The translations under genes were made by a program, and so were the position numbers. Shown one piece after another: positions 26,570-35,609 of a stretch of DNA of 64,000 bases. The DNA comes from Bacteroidia bacterium (lineage in GTDB: Bacteria > Bacteroidota > Bacteroidia > J057): contig JAUIKF010000002.1 of NCBI GenBank assembly GCA_030430575.1, positions 62,001 through 126,000 on the forward strand, written 5' to 3'. Each line of letters starts with the position of its first letter. The stretch's first letter is position 1. The notes beneath the pieces are model-generated. The model was not told where the DNA came from and ran no database searches. It was given only the letters and a program-made list of their open reading frames with translations.

Positions 26570-28938
26570 TAGAAGTCTACCTGATACCCTAACACAGGGA
26601 GAATCTCTCCCTGCGTCCGAAGGAAAAACTCATTGGTAGCGGGGTTATAATCCAGTCGGGTGGTGTTCTTGCGGTTAAGGACGTTTTGGATGTCTAGGGA
26701 GATAATTGAAGCGGATTTTTTGCCGTTGATGCGATAGGCGATACGCCCATCTAGGCGGAAGTAAGGCTCGACCTGATCCCGATATGAGAACGTAGGGATG
26801 GGCACAAATCGCCCTTCCATTGCCGAACGTGCTGGATCAGCAGGCGTATAGCGAAATCCTCCGTTCAGCATCGCCCGAAGTCCCCCTTGAAGGACATTTT
26901 TGCCCTTTATCGCAAATTCTCTTCCCGTGGTAAGGCTGCTTGAAAAACGGGTATTGAATCGCGAATTGTACCTGACACCATCTAATGCTTTGTAGGTAGA
27001 GGAATAGGTAGAACCTGTCAAGAGGAGGTAATATCCCTTGGAAAAGAATTTTTCTACGGCTACATCCAACCCATAATTTTCTCCAGTCCCTTCACTCACC
27101 AAGGCCCATTCCGCAAACCCACTCTGATTATTGAGCATCCAATAGGTTTCGTTGATGTCTGGCCGTATCGGCACGTTGAACAACCATTGGTAATAGACTT
27201 CTGTACGTAAGCGAAACTGCTGCCCCAGAATGGCATTATAAGACAAAACAGCGTGATGAGACTTCACCAATGGCAGGTTCATATTAGGCTGGCTAGCGAC
27301 GCCTTGATCATCTGTAAGCACGGCAAAATACGTCCCCATAGGCAAGACTTGCCCATGCAAGCCGTAGGCTGCTGCCACCGTATGCCGCCGGTTCACTTTA
27401 TACTGAAGAGAAAGTCTGGGCTCTAGGGAGGTGGTATTGTTCAGAGCAAATAAAATGGCGTGTACACCTACATTCAGGGTGAGGCGCTGCGAGGCTTTAT
27501 GGCTGAGCTGGGCATACCCTTGAAGCAGTTGTGTGCTTCCTTCGCCATCTACTAAAACCGAAAACTGTTGAGTTCCTAAGGGGGTGCGGTTTCGACTAAA
27601 GCGATAAAAAATCTGACTCGCATGGGTGCCAATTTTTAGGCGTGTTCTCAAGGAAAACTTGCGCTGATAGGTCAAAGAAGCAGAGATTCTTCTGTCAAAA
27701 TACTCCTCCGTATTGATGCGGCTAGGCACTTTGAGGGTCGTGAGTGTATCACGTGTTCTGTCGATAAATCCCCCCATACCTGCCACAACAGCCTTGATAT
27801 AAGACTTATCATCGATAAGGTAGCGAAATGTCACCCCCGCCGCGGCCATGTCTGCGCGCTCTACGCGGTCCGTCCAGTGACTGGGAGATTCCCATTGGGC
27901 GGTATCCTCTCGGGGCAGGTACAGTTCAGCGCTCAATCCACTGATGCCAAATACCGTCCAGAAGCTCCGCTGGTTCTTGCCGTTGAAGGCGAGGTTGAAG
28001 GAGAAATCCTGAAAATTATTCTCAATATTTTCCCCTACCAATTCAAAGCCCATCTTATTGAGCAAAGTGAGGGTAGAAAAACGATAGTTGAGCAAATAGG
28101 AACTACGTCCTTTTTTGATGGGGCCTTCTGTGGAGAAGTCCAAACCCAGCAAGCTGAGCTTGATCCGGTGATCCTGTTCGTCCATATTTCCCTTGCGGAA
28201 ATGCATGTCAAATGCGCCAGAAATGGCGTTTCCATACTCTGCAGGCATCGCGCCCGCCATGAAATCGGAGGTTGCCAGGAGTTGGGCACTGAAGACGGTG
28301 ATGCCGCCCCCAGAAGTGCCCGGTCGGGCAAAGTGGTTGGGGTTCGGAATGTCTATGCCTTCTAGCCGCCACAAGACGCCAAAGGACGAATTGCCACGGA
28401 TGAGGATGTCATTCTCATCTTCATTGGTGCCTACCTGTACCCCCGCAAAAGAGGTCGCCATGCGACCAGGATCATTGACGCTCGCGGCATAGAGTTTTGT
28501 CTCCTCTGCCGAAAAAGATCGCGCACTGACGACTGCCAGATCGTTGAGGGCCTTTTTGGGATGCTCTTGCGCAGTGATCAGGACTTCATCCAGGCTTTCA
28601 TCTACATCTTCTGCCATCTGAATTTCCAATACTTGTCCCCTGGCTGAATTGAGGAAAATATAATCGGAAAAATAAGGAGTGTACCCGAGGTAAGTACACT
28701 TGACCCGAACCCGCCCTACGGGAATCCCCTCAATTTTAAACGCGCCTGCCGAATCCGTCAAGGCCCCTCTTGCAGTCCCTTCTACCTGAACTGCAACTGC
28801 TTCTATCGGGCGCAGCGTATGGGCATCGATGACAGTCCCTCGGATGGTCTGAGTCTGGGCAAATAGGAGAAAAGGGGAAAGGATAAATAGGGCAAAAATG
28901 AAGATGCTAGGTGCAGAAGAAGTACAGTGAGAGGACAT
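26569..28938 (-). CDS. TonB-dependent outer-membrane receptor with carboxypeptidase-regulatory-like N-terminus
   Basis: About 789 residues from ATG 28938, with signal sequence ending near LLFAQTQ; an in-frame ATG at 28968 adds ten residues. The region TIRGTVIDAHTLRPIEAVAV to about 120 is a CarboxypepD_reg-like domain. The plug follows, with the conserved SARSFSAEET, VQVGTNEDENDILIRGNSS and LWRLEGIDIPNPNHF motifs. The rest is a 22-strand barrel ending in a hydrophobic C-terminal strand (LPVLGYQVDF). It imports an unknown large nutrient using TonB energy. No SusD partner lies beside it, so it is not a classical SusC/SusD pair. Convergent with the T9SS gene. Confidence 0.92.
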   Translation of the reverse strand: MSSHCTSSAPSIFIFALFILSPFLLFAQTQTIRGTVIDAHTLRPIEAVAVQVEGTARGALTDSAGAFKIEGIPVGRVRVKCTYLGYTPYFSDYIFLNSARGQVLEIQMAEDVDESLDEVLITAQEHPKKALNDLAVVSARSFSAEETKLYAASVNDPGRMATSFAGVQVGTNEDENDILIRGNSSFGVLWRLEGIDIPNPNHFARPGTSGGGITVFSAQLLATSDFMAGAMPAEYGNAISGAFDMHFRKGNMDEQDHRIKLSLLGLDFSTEGPIKKGRSSYLLNYRFSTLTLLNKMGFELVGENIENNFQDFSFNLAFNGKNQRSFWTVFGISGLSAELYLPREDTAQWESPSHWTDRVERADMAAAGVTFRYLIDDKSYIKAVVAGMGGFIDRTRDTLTTLKVPSRINTEEYFDRRISASLTYQRKFSLRTRLKIGTHASQIFYRFSRNRTPLGTQQFSVLVDGEGSTQLLQGYAQLSHKASQRLTLNVGVHAILFALNNTTSLEPRLSLQYKVNRRHTVAAAYGLHGQVLPMGTYFAVLTDDQGVASQPNMNLPLVKSHHAVLSYNAILGQQFRLRTEVYYQWLFNVPIRPDINETYWMLNNQSGFAEWALVSEGTGENYGLDVAVEKFFSKGYYLLLTGSTYSSTYKALDGVRYNSRFNTRFSSSLTTGREFAIKGKNVLQGGLRAMLNGGFRYTPADPARSAMEGRFVPIPTFSYRDQVEPYFRLDGRIAYRINGKKSASIISLDIQNVLNRKNTTRLDYNPATNEFFLRTQGEILPVLGYQVDF

Positions 28939-29024
28939 AGGTAAATAAGTTATCCCTAAGGTACTCAAATTTTTGCATCCCCCATTTTGGGGTTAGGGTC
29001 CAAAACTGGATTCCCAGAATTCTG

Positions 29025-30116
29025 TCATGCTAATTCATAGTTGGTGCTGCGGCCGCCTGAGGCTTCTTGTCGCAAGATGCCTTTTTCAATCAAGTCTTTT
29101 ATATCGCGTAAAGCCGTATCTGGAGAACTCTTAGTGATCTTGGCCCATTTCGAAGATTTGAGTTTTCCTTCAAAACCATCCAGCAATTTGTTGAGCATCA
29201 ATCGCTGACGCGCATTAAGCATCGTATCTTTATGCTTATCCCAGAATTCTGTTTTATAGAGGACTTTTTGGATGACTTCCTCTGAAGCCACGAGCGCACG
29301 ATGCATACAATTCAAAAACCAAGACAGCCATTCGGTTATATCTCCCTTGCTAAACTGGACTTTTTGTAATACCTGATAATAGACTTTCCGCTCGGCCAAA
29401 ATCTGACTAGAAAGACTGTAAAAACGCTGAGAACTATTTTCTGATCTCGCCAGCATCATATCGGAAATAGCCCTGGCAATGCGGCCATTGCCATCGTCAA
29501 AGGGGTGAATGATGATAAACCAAAAATGGGCAATGGCGGCTTTCAAGGCCAAGTCAGCCTTTATGTCTTGGTTAAGCCAATTCAGGAAATCTGCCATTTG
29601 ACGGGGAACTTCACTTGGCGGCGGCGATTGGAAGTGAACTTTTTCCCTTCCCATGGGCCCAGATACTATTTGCATCTCACCCGTTCGATAACAAGCAGTT
29701 TCAATTTTATGCATTCCACTTCTGCCCGTTGGAAATAAAGCCGCATGCCAGCCAAAAAGACGCTCATCATCAAGGGGTTGTTGATAGTTTTGGGTGGCAT
29801 CTAGCATCATCTCTACCACGCCCTCCACATCCCTATCCGAATAGACCATGCCCGCATACTCGATCCCCAATCTCCGGGCTATGGAGGACCGTACCTGCTC
29901 ATAATTGAGTTTTACCCCTTCTATCTCAGAAGACTTCAGCACATCAAGCGTCAGGGTGGAAAGCATCGTTTCTTCCTTTAGCGAAAACCCCAAAGTCCCC
30001 ATTTGCCCAAAGAGTTTCCCTTGTAGAAAGCGAACCTTTCCCAATATTACCTGAACGGCTTCTTCGTCCCACGTAAAATGAGGCCAACTATCGTATTGGT
30101 AGATGTATTTTGGCAT
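29025..30116 (-). CDS. Fic/DUF4172 protein with C-terminal winged helix
   Basis: A 363-residue probable AMP-transferase. The N-terminal 100 residues are a DUF4172-type domain containing the inhibitory helix motif S62-x3-E66-G67 (SSEIEG), which blocks ATP in class II Fic proteins. The catalytic motif HPFDDGNGRIAR is complete at 203-214, with His203 as the key residue. The last 70 residues (LMLNKLLDGFEGKLKSSKWA and DIKDLIEKGILRQE) look like a winged helix. Upstream at 30119-30213 lie a dyad and a 33-base direct repeat, suggesting self-repression. The target protein is unknown. No antitoxin gene is adjacent, which fits built-in inhibition. Confidence 0.92.
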   Translation of the reverse strand: MPKYIYQYDSWPHFTWDEEAVQVILGKVRFLQGKLFGQMGTLGFSLKEETMLSTLTLDVLKSSEIEGVKLNYEQVRSSIARRLGIEYAGMVYSDRDVEGVVEMMLDATQNYQQPLDDERLFGWHAALFPTGRSGMHKIETACYRTGEMQIVSGPMGREKVHFQSPPPSEVPRQMADFLNWLNQDIKADLALKAAIAHFWFIIIHPFDDGNGRIARAISDMMLARSENSSQRFYSLSSQILAERKVYYQVLQKVQFSKGDITEWLSWFLNCMHRALVASEEVIQKVLYKTEFWDKHKDTMLNARQRLMLNKLLDGFEGKLKSSKWAKITKSSPDTALRDIKDLIEKGILRQEASGGRSTNYELA

Positions 30117-30118
30117 TT

Positions 30119-30213
30119 CCGCATTTAGTTATGCGGCGAATATACGGATTATTCTCCGCATATTTAAGGAGAATGGGGCGATTATTCTCTGCATATTTAA
30201 GGGGAATGAGGTT
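30119..30213 (-). promoter_or_regulatory. Candidate operator cluster upstream of the Fic gene
   Basis: Three dyads lie just before the Fic start. CCGCAT-N6-ATGCGG is at about 30119-30136. A 33-base unit at 30148-30180 is repeated with a few changes at 30181-30213; each unit contains ATTCTCC-N10-GGAGAAT (second copy ATTCTCT...GGGGAAT). An overlapping dyad ATATACGGA/TCCGCATAT is at about 30140-30163. The Fic protein has a winged helix, so autoregulation is plausible. Inference from pattern only. Confidence 0.6.
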
Positions 30214-30258
30214 TGCATTCATTGCATAGGTGGAAATGAGTAGAACAATATTGACTCT

Positions 30259-31236
30259 TTAGGCACTAAATACCCTAGTGTTTTCACTAGTTTTTATTAG
30301 TTCTATCTCCCCTGATTGGGGACTAAAAACCATCTGCTGTACAGTAATCCCCATCCTTACATTTCCATCTGTCAGAATGTTAAAACAACCTGAGCTATCT
30401 TTTGGGAGATTCGATGAGAGCAATTCCTCCGCCCGTTCAAACCGACCACAAGAAGTAGATTGAAGTTCACTATTGTCTGAAATATTATTTTCAAGCAGCT
30501 TATAATCATTCGTGACAGCGATGAATTTGCCAGTTGTAGTTCGGGTAGCACTGCGTTTAGGGGTTCTTTCAATCACGACAATTTCGCCTTTTTGAGTACC
30601 AGTTAACAATAATAGGCAGTCACTGGCAATAGGCGTCTCTTCCAGTTTTTTCTTTGCGCTATCAAAGGAGTTAGCGTCGGCTAATATATCGCGTAGAAGA
30701 AAGGAAACTGGCGTAGCGATTTCAGGTGAATCTTTGCTTAACACAGCATTTAGTGTGATGGAAAACTGGCCTGGCTTGACGCCTGAAAGCGCGCCGATGA
30801 AGCCGATCCACCCAACTGTTTTAAACAATGTCTCCCCATTTCTTTGGAAAAGAAATATTCGAGAGTGCCTACTCAAGAGATTATTATCCGTCCACCAATC
30901 CAAGTTCCTCGCATGGCGCAAGACCCCTTTGCTTTCTATGGCAAAGGCTGTACAGCCTAAGTAGAATTTCAGTACATCATAATAAAGATTCGCAAGTAAA
31001 ACTTGGTCTGCATTGAAGTTGGAAATGGATGCGATATATTCTATTTCGTCCAGGTAATCTTGGGAAATGACCTCATTTTTTAGCTCTCCTATACCCTCAA
31101 AAAGGTATTCAGCCCCTTCAAAGTCATTTAGGTAACATTGAAGCAATGCGTTCAGCTCATCCTTGAAGTCGATCAAAAAATGCCACCTCTCACGAGGAGG
31201 GAGGTCTAGGTTTATGATGAATTCTTCTTGTTGCAT
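30259..31236 (-). CDS. NAAA/acid-ceramidase-like cysteine amidase (Ntn hydrolase)
   Basis: A 325-residue protein related to N-acylethanolamine-hydrolysing acid amidase and acid ceramidase. The nucleophile region is GCTAFAIESKGVLRHARNLD, with Cys95 in position to be the N-terminal nucleophile after autocleavage and the RNLD signature of the choloylglycine-hydrolase-like fold after it. FSITLNAVL and TNDY further on match family positions. Residues 1-94 would be the alpha subunit (PPRERWHFLIDF opens it, as in eukaryotic NAAA). No signal peptide, so it may be cytoplasmic, unlike the lysosomal homologues. The substrate (fatty-acid amide, ceramide or bile-acid-like) is not known. Separate transcription from Fic is likely. 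Confidence 0.85.
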   Translation of the reverse strand: MQQEEFIINLDLPPRERWHFLIDFKDELNALLQCYLNDFEGAEYLFEGIGELKNEVISQDYLDEIEYIASISNFNADQVLLANLYYDVLKFYLGCTAFAIESKGVLRHARNLDWWTDNNLLSRHSRIFLFQRNGETLFKTVGWIGFIGALSGVKPGQFSITLNAVLSKDSPEIATPVSFLLRDILADANSFDSAKKKLEETPIASDCLLLLTGTQKGEIVVIERTPKRSATRTTTGKFIAVTNDYKLLENNISDNSELQSTSCGRFERAEELLSSNLPKDSSGCFNILTDGNVRMGITVQQMVFSPQSGEIELIKTSENTRVFSA

Positions 31237-31277
31237 TGTTGGGGTGGGATAAAGGGTTGGGGCCTTTTCGGAAATGA

Positions 31278-31493
31278 TTATTTTTCATCTGGCCAAATTG
31301 TCGTATCACCGCTCTCATCATTTTCTGAGGTCTTTTCGGTTAATACGAACTTGATGTTTCCAATACCGATAAGGGTTTTGGTTTCTATTTTTGGGGAGAG
31401 GGTAATTGGGTGGTATGGCTGATGTCGCCAACTTTTATTGTCTATGGGCAGACAAGTCTTGTTAGGCGTCGATTTTTTCTGCTTCCGTCTCTT
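31278..31493 (-). other. Orphan open frame without start, overlapping the end of the membrane-protein gene
   Basis: On the leftward strand a frame stays open for 71 codons, ending at TAA 31278-31280. It contains protein-like sequence (for example TKTLIGIGNIKFVLTEKTSE and SGDTTIWPDEK) but no ATG. It is +1 relative to the 182-codon gene ending at 31462, and the two frames overlap in a run of six A near that gene's end. One fewer A there would fuse them, lengthening the protein by about 65 residues. It is either a frameshifted C-terminus, a gene remnant, or chance. Confidence 0.35.
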
Positions 31494-32010
31494 TTAGGAA
31501 TATGGTTTTTTCAGCAGTATGCCCTGAATTATTTCTGTCATGATATTTAAAAGATGAATGGAGAACCACAAAAGAAATATCTTCTGGAATTCTTGCCAAA
31601 AATGAGTATTTGGCAGAGGTGCCAGGATCGACAAAAAAGTATTTCCATTTCTTTGGAAGAAAAGTTCCTTTTTTTATTTCGTGGGCAAACGTTACTTGAC
31701 CTCCAAATTTTTCATCATCATCTACTTGGTCATCCTCTCGTATTCCATAAACATCAAAGTCAAAGTCCTCCATTTTATGTTGAGCTTTCCCTTTATTTTC
31801 TATGAGTGCCAACAATTCGACAATCCAATATCCTCTCTGTTTTCCAATTACGTTTATGTCAGCTGTGAAATTTATATTAGGATAGCGTTCTTGTTGACGG
31901 ATGTACCTTCTATAAACCCAAATCCCACCAATGATGAAAGACATAATTGTCGCAATTGATTGAAGGCCTCCAGCCAGATTTTTGAATTCTTCGTAATCCA
32001 TATTCTTCAA
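31462..32010 (-). CDS. Unknown protein with one N-terminal membrane helix
   Basis: A 182-residue protein. Residues 13-33 (GGLQSIATIMSFIIGGIWVY) form one membrane helix, followed by RRYIRQQERYPNINFTADIN and a soluble beta-rich domain ending FLKETEAEKIDA. The layout suggests a single-pass protein with its C-terminal domain inside, because positive residues follow the helix. Many Bacteroidota and cyanobacterial genomes encode similar short anchored proteins of unknown role. The true C-terminus may be longer if the A-run near 31475 is miscalled. Confidence 0.6.
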   Translation of the reverse strand: MKNMDYEEFKNLAGGLQSIATIMSFIIGGIWVYRRYIRQQERYPNINFTADINVIGKQRGYWIVELLALIENKGKAQHKMEDFDFDVYGIREDDQVDDDEKFGGQVTFAHEIKKGTFLPKKWKYFFVDPGTSAKYSFLARIPEDISFVVLHSSFKYHDRNNSGHTAEKTIFLKETEAEKIDA

Positions 32011-32280
32011 TTTATTCTTTTTATTATTGACGCCTAGTACCTATTTATATGTAATTGGGCAGATATTTCTCCCATAAGTACTACAATCTCACAAAGGTAT
32101 CCAAACCATAGTATTGATCTGTATTTAGTATTGCATATATACACCACCTGGATGGCTACACGCCAGGTACATGCACCCTCCCCAACTAACTCCCCCGCCC
32201 CATTCCCCCATTTTTGGTAAATTGCTCCCCGCTTACTCAAACCCCAAACCCCAAAACTCAAACCCCAAAACTTATCCATA
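32011..32280 (+). promoter_or_regulatory. 5' region of the BNR-repeat gene with C4 tracts
   Basis: Between the divergent membrane-protein and BNR genes. Next to the start, 32227-32265 carries four CCCC tracts inside iterated CTCAAACCCCAAAA words, so the opposite strand has four GGGG tracts. A hairpin ACCTGG-N11-CCAGGT is at about 32149-32171. No exact TAnnTTTG site was found. Confidence 0.4.
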
Positions 32281-35200
32281 ATGACACAACGACTACTCCC
32301 CTTCCTCCTCTGCTGTCTCGCCCTCCTCATCAGCATCCCCCCAACCCAAGCCCAAAAAAAACAACAAAAAACCTCAGCCACTGTCCAATATGACGCTTCG
32401 CTCTACGACGCCATAGAATGGCGATCGATAGGCCCATACAGAGGCGGCAGATCAGCTGCTGCCACAGGCGTCGAAGGCAAGCCCAACCTCTTTTATTTTG
32501 GGGCGACGGGCGGCGGTGTGTGGCGCACCAAAGACGGTGGACAGACTTGGGAAAATATCTCCGATGGCTATTTTGGGGGGTCGGTAGGCGCGGTGGCCGT
32601 GAGCGAATATGACAATAATGTGATCTATGTGGGCGGCGGAGAGGTGACAGTTCGGGGCAATGTGTCCTACGGCTATGGCATGTGGAAGAGTGTAGATGCG
32701 GGAAAAACGTGGTCACACATTGGATTGGCAAAATCGCGCCATATCCCACGGGTGCGCATCCACCCCAAGAACCCAGACCTCGTCTACGCCGCGGTCCTCG
32801 GCGACTTGTACAAGTCCAGTGACGAGCGCGGTGTCTACCGCTCTAAGGACGGCGGCGCCACCTGGGAACACATCCTCTTCGCCAATGCCGACGCGGGTGC
32901 CGTCGACCTTACGTTTGATCCCACGAATCCGCGCATTCTTTATGCGAGCACCTGGCGCGTGCGCCGTACGCCTTATGACCTCAGCAGTGGCGGCGAAGGC
33001 TCCGCCCTCTGGAAAAGCACCGACGGCGGCGATACCTGGGTCAACCTCATGGACAAAAAGGGCATGCCTCAAGGGACCATCGGCATCATCGGTGTGACTG
33101 TTTCGCCTGTGAACCCAGAACGAGTTTGGGCCATTATTGAAAATGACAAGGGCGGCGTGTACCGCTCAGACGATGGGGGCGACACCTGGAAGCGCATCAA
33201 CGAAAGCCGTGCCTTGCGTCAGCGGGCTTGGTATTACAGCCGTATCTATGCCGATACCGAGGACGAAAACATGGTGTATGTCGTGAATGTGAGCTATCAC
33301 AAGTCTACCGATGGGGGCAAGACATTTGAATCGCATAATGCACCACATGGCGACCATCACGATCTTTGGATCGCGCCAGAGGACAACCAGCGCATGGTCA
33401 TTGCAGATGATGGCGGCGCGCAGGTGAGTTTTGATGGGGGAGAGAATTGGTCGACGTATAATAATCAGCCTACGGCGCAGTTCTACCGCGTCACGACGGA
33501 TGACGCATTCCCATACCGTATCTACGTCGCTCAGCAAGACAACTCTACCCTTCGAATTGATCACAGGACGGATTTTGGGCAGATCAGTATTCGCAATTGG
33601 GAAGCTACGGCGGGGGGCGAAAGCGCGCATATCGCGCCTGATCCCAAAGACAATGACATTGTTTATGGAGGAAGTTATGGCGGCTTTCTGACACGCGTGA
33701 ATCACCGCACCAAGGAGCGCCAAGCCATCAATGTCTGGCCTGACAATCCGCTCGGCCATGGGGCCGAGGGCATGAAGTACCGTTTTCAGTGGAATTTCCC
33801 CATCTTCTTTTCCCCGCATGACCCAACCAAACTCTACGCCTGCTCACAGCATTTACACGTGACCCATGATGGCGGCCATTCTTGGGAGATCATAAGCCCA
33901 GACCTCACTCGAAATGATGCGGCTAAATTGGTATCTTCTGGCGGCCCCATCACCAAGGACAACACAGGCGTGGAATACTATGCGACGATTTTTGCCGCAA
34001 CGGAATCCCCTGATGAAGAAGGCCTGATTTGGGCGGGTTCTGATGATGGCTTGATTCACATGAGCAGAGATGGAGGGAAAAATTGGAAAAATGTCACGCC
34101 GCCTGCTTCGATCATGCCTGAGTGGATGATGATCAATAGTGTGGAAGTAAATCCATTTGTAAATGGCGGCCTTTATGTGGCAGCGACCATGTATAAGTCA
34201 GGCGATTATGCGCCCTATTTATACAAAACGAATAACTATGGAGAGACCTGGCAAAAGATCACGAACGGCATTGACAATGAGCATTTTACGCGGGTAATCC
34301 GCGCTGACCCCAAGCGCGAAGGCTTGCTCTATGCAGGCACGGAGAGCGGCATGTATATCTCCTTCGACGATGGCGCATCGTGGAATCCTTTCCAACTCAA
34401 TCTACCCATCGTTCCGATCACTGACCTTGCCATCAAAGATGACAACCTGATCGCTGCCACCCAAGGGCGTAGCCTTTGGCTGATCGATGATTTGACGCCC
34501 TTACATCAGCTCAGTACGGATGTAGCACAGAGCCACATGTACCTCTATCAGCCGATGAACTCCTATCGCATGGGCGGCGGCGGAAGATTTGGTCGGAGAC
34601 CTTCCAAAACGGAAGGCCAAAACCACCCAGGCGGCGTCATGGTGCATTTTTACCTAAAAGACATGCCTGATCCCCAAACAGAAGTCTCCCTTACTTTCCT
34701 CCAAGAAGACGGTACCGAGATCAAGACTTTTTCCACTACCGCCAAGGAAAAAACCCTCCAGCTAAAAGACCTACAGGCTGGTGCGAATCGCTTCATCTGG
34801 AATATGCGCTACCCCGATCCTGTCAAAGTGGAGGGCATGATCCTCTGGTCATCTCAAAGCAGAGGGCCTAAGGCGGTTCCTGGAACGTATCAGGTGAAAT
34901 TGACCGTAGGGGAATCAAGTCATACGCAGACGTTTGAGATTCTTAAAGATCCTCGATCTAGCGTATCGCTAGAAGGCTTGCAAGCGCAGTTTGATTTCTT
35001 GATGCGGAATCGCGACAAGCTCAGCGAAACACATGAATCGATCGTAGAGATTCGCGAAGTGAGGGGCCAGCTCAAGCAGATGGATAAACGCGCCAAGGCC
35101 GACTCAAGCCTCAAAGCTATCTCAGACATGTCCCACCAGATCGACTCGTCGATGACGGAGATTGAAAAGGCTTTGTACCAAACCCAAAACCGCTCGCGCC

Positions 35201-35448
35201 AAGATCCCCTGAATTACCCTATTCGCCTGAATAATAAACTCGGCCATGTAGGTCAGCTCACCGAGATGGGCAGCTTCCCGCCAACTAAACAAGCGATCGC
35301 TGTGCAAAAAGAGCTGAGCGAAGCCATAGATGCGCAATTGGAGAAATGGCAGGCGATCAAGGAACGAGACTTGCCTGCGTTCAACCGATTGGTGAAGGAG
35401 CTAAGTGTGGATGCCGTGAAATTGGCGCAGCCGGAGGTGGATAATTAA
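32281..35448 (+). CDS. BNR/sortilin-like beta-propeller exoprotein
   Basis: A 1055-residue exported protein (signal peptide MTQRLLPFLLCCLALLISIP, cleavage near TQAQ). The body is a two-propeller, VPS10/sortilin- and xyloglucanase-like fold. Asp-box (BNR) motifs recur: SxDGGxTW-like at TKDGGQTWE, SVDAGKTWS, SKDGGATWE, STDGGDTWV and SDDGGDTWK. The opening IEWRSIGPYRGGRSAAA is typical of the family in Bacteroidota. Residues about 800-870 are an Ig-like strand region (NRFIWNMRYPDPVKVEGM) and the last 150 residues are helical. Often annotated as glycosyl hydrolase, but no catalytic residues can be confirmed, and a protein-binding or peptidase-associated role is also possible. Not fused to a T9SS tail. 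Confidence 0.85.
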   Translation: MTQRLLPFLLCCLALLISIPPTQAQKKQQKTSATVQYDASLYDAIEWRSIGPYRGGRSAAATGVEGKPNLFYFGATGGGVWRTKDGGQTWENISDGYFGGSVGAVAVSEYDNNVIYVGGGEVTVRGNVSYGYGMWKSVDAGKTWSHIGLAKSRHIPRVRIHPKNPDLVYAAVLGDLYKSSDERGVYRSKDGGATWEHILFANADAGAVDLTFDPTNPRILYASTWRVRRTPYDLSSGGEGSALWKSTDGGDTWVNLMDKKGMPQGTIGIIGVTVSPVNPERVWAIIENDKGGVYRSDDGGDTWKRINESRALRQRAWYYSRIYADTEDENMVYVVNVSYHKSTDGGKTFESHNAPHGDHHDLWIAPEDNQRMVIADDGGAQVSFDGGENWSTYNNQPTAQFYRVTTDDAFPYRIYVAQQDNSTLRIDHRTDFGQISIRNWEATAGGESAHIAPDPKDNDIVYGGSYGGFLTRVNHRTKERQAINVWPDNPLGHGAEGMKYRFQWNFPIFFSPHDPTKLYACSQHLHVTHDGGHSWEIISPDLTRNDAAKLVSSGGPITKDNTGVEYYATIFAATESPDEEGLIWAGSDDGLIHMSRDGGKNWKNVTPPASIMPEWMMINSVEVNPFVNGGLYVAATMYKSGDYAPYLYKTNNYGETWQKITNGIDNEHFTRVIRADPKREGLLYAGTESGMYISFDDGASWNPFQLNLPIVPITDLAIKDDNLIAATQGRSLWLIDDLTPLHQLSTDVAQSHMYLYQPMNSYRMGGGGRFGRRPSKTEGQNHPGGVMVHFYLKDMPDPQTEVSLTFLQEDGTEIKTFSTTAKEKTLQLKDLQAGANRFIWNMRYPDPVKVEGMILWSSQSRGPKAVPGTYQVKLTVGESSHTQTFEILKDPRSSVSLEGLQAQFDFLMRNRDKLSETHESIVEIREVRGQLKQMDKRAKADSSLKAISDMSHQIDSSMTEIEKALYQTQNRSRQDPLNYPIRLNNKLGHVGQLTEMGSFPPTKQAIAVQKELSEAIDAQLEKWQAIKERDLPAFNRLVKELSVDAVKLAQPEVDN

Positions 35449-35462
35449 TGAGATAAAGAGTA

Positions 35463-35526
35463 GCCACGGATTGCACGGATTTACACGGAAAAAGAAGAAT
35501 CTGTGAAAATCTGTGTAATCCGTGGC
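35463..35526. repeat. Inverted repeat with CACGGATT words
   Basis: GCCACGGATTGCACGGATTT (from 35463) pairs with AAATCTGTGTAATCCGTGGC (to 35526), with about three mismatches over the longer arms. Each arm repeats CACGGATT/CACAGATT. It begins 14 bases after the stop at 35448. Similar 'CCACGGATTACACGGATT' elements occur in other genomes (recalled knowledge, not searched). Confidence 0.8.
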
Positions 35527-35609
35527 AAATTCCAGCGAAGAGATACAGGACTTGATGAAATTAGTTATCTTGCGTGTTAAATTTCTATTCGCATAAAAAC
35601 CTATAAGTC

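Noticed and set aside
26569-28938. Classical SusC/SusD polysaccharide-utilisation pair
   Set aside because: No SusD-type lipoprotein gene lies next to the TonB receptor or near the GH92 operon.
33166-33819. 217-codon leftward frame inside the BNR gene
   Set aside because: Antisense to repeated Asp-box motifs; no domain or upstream start context.
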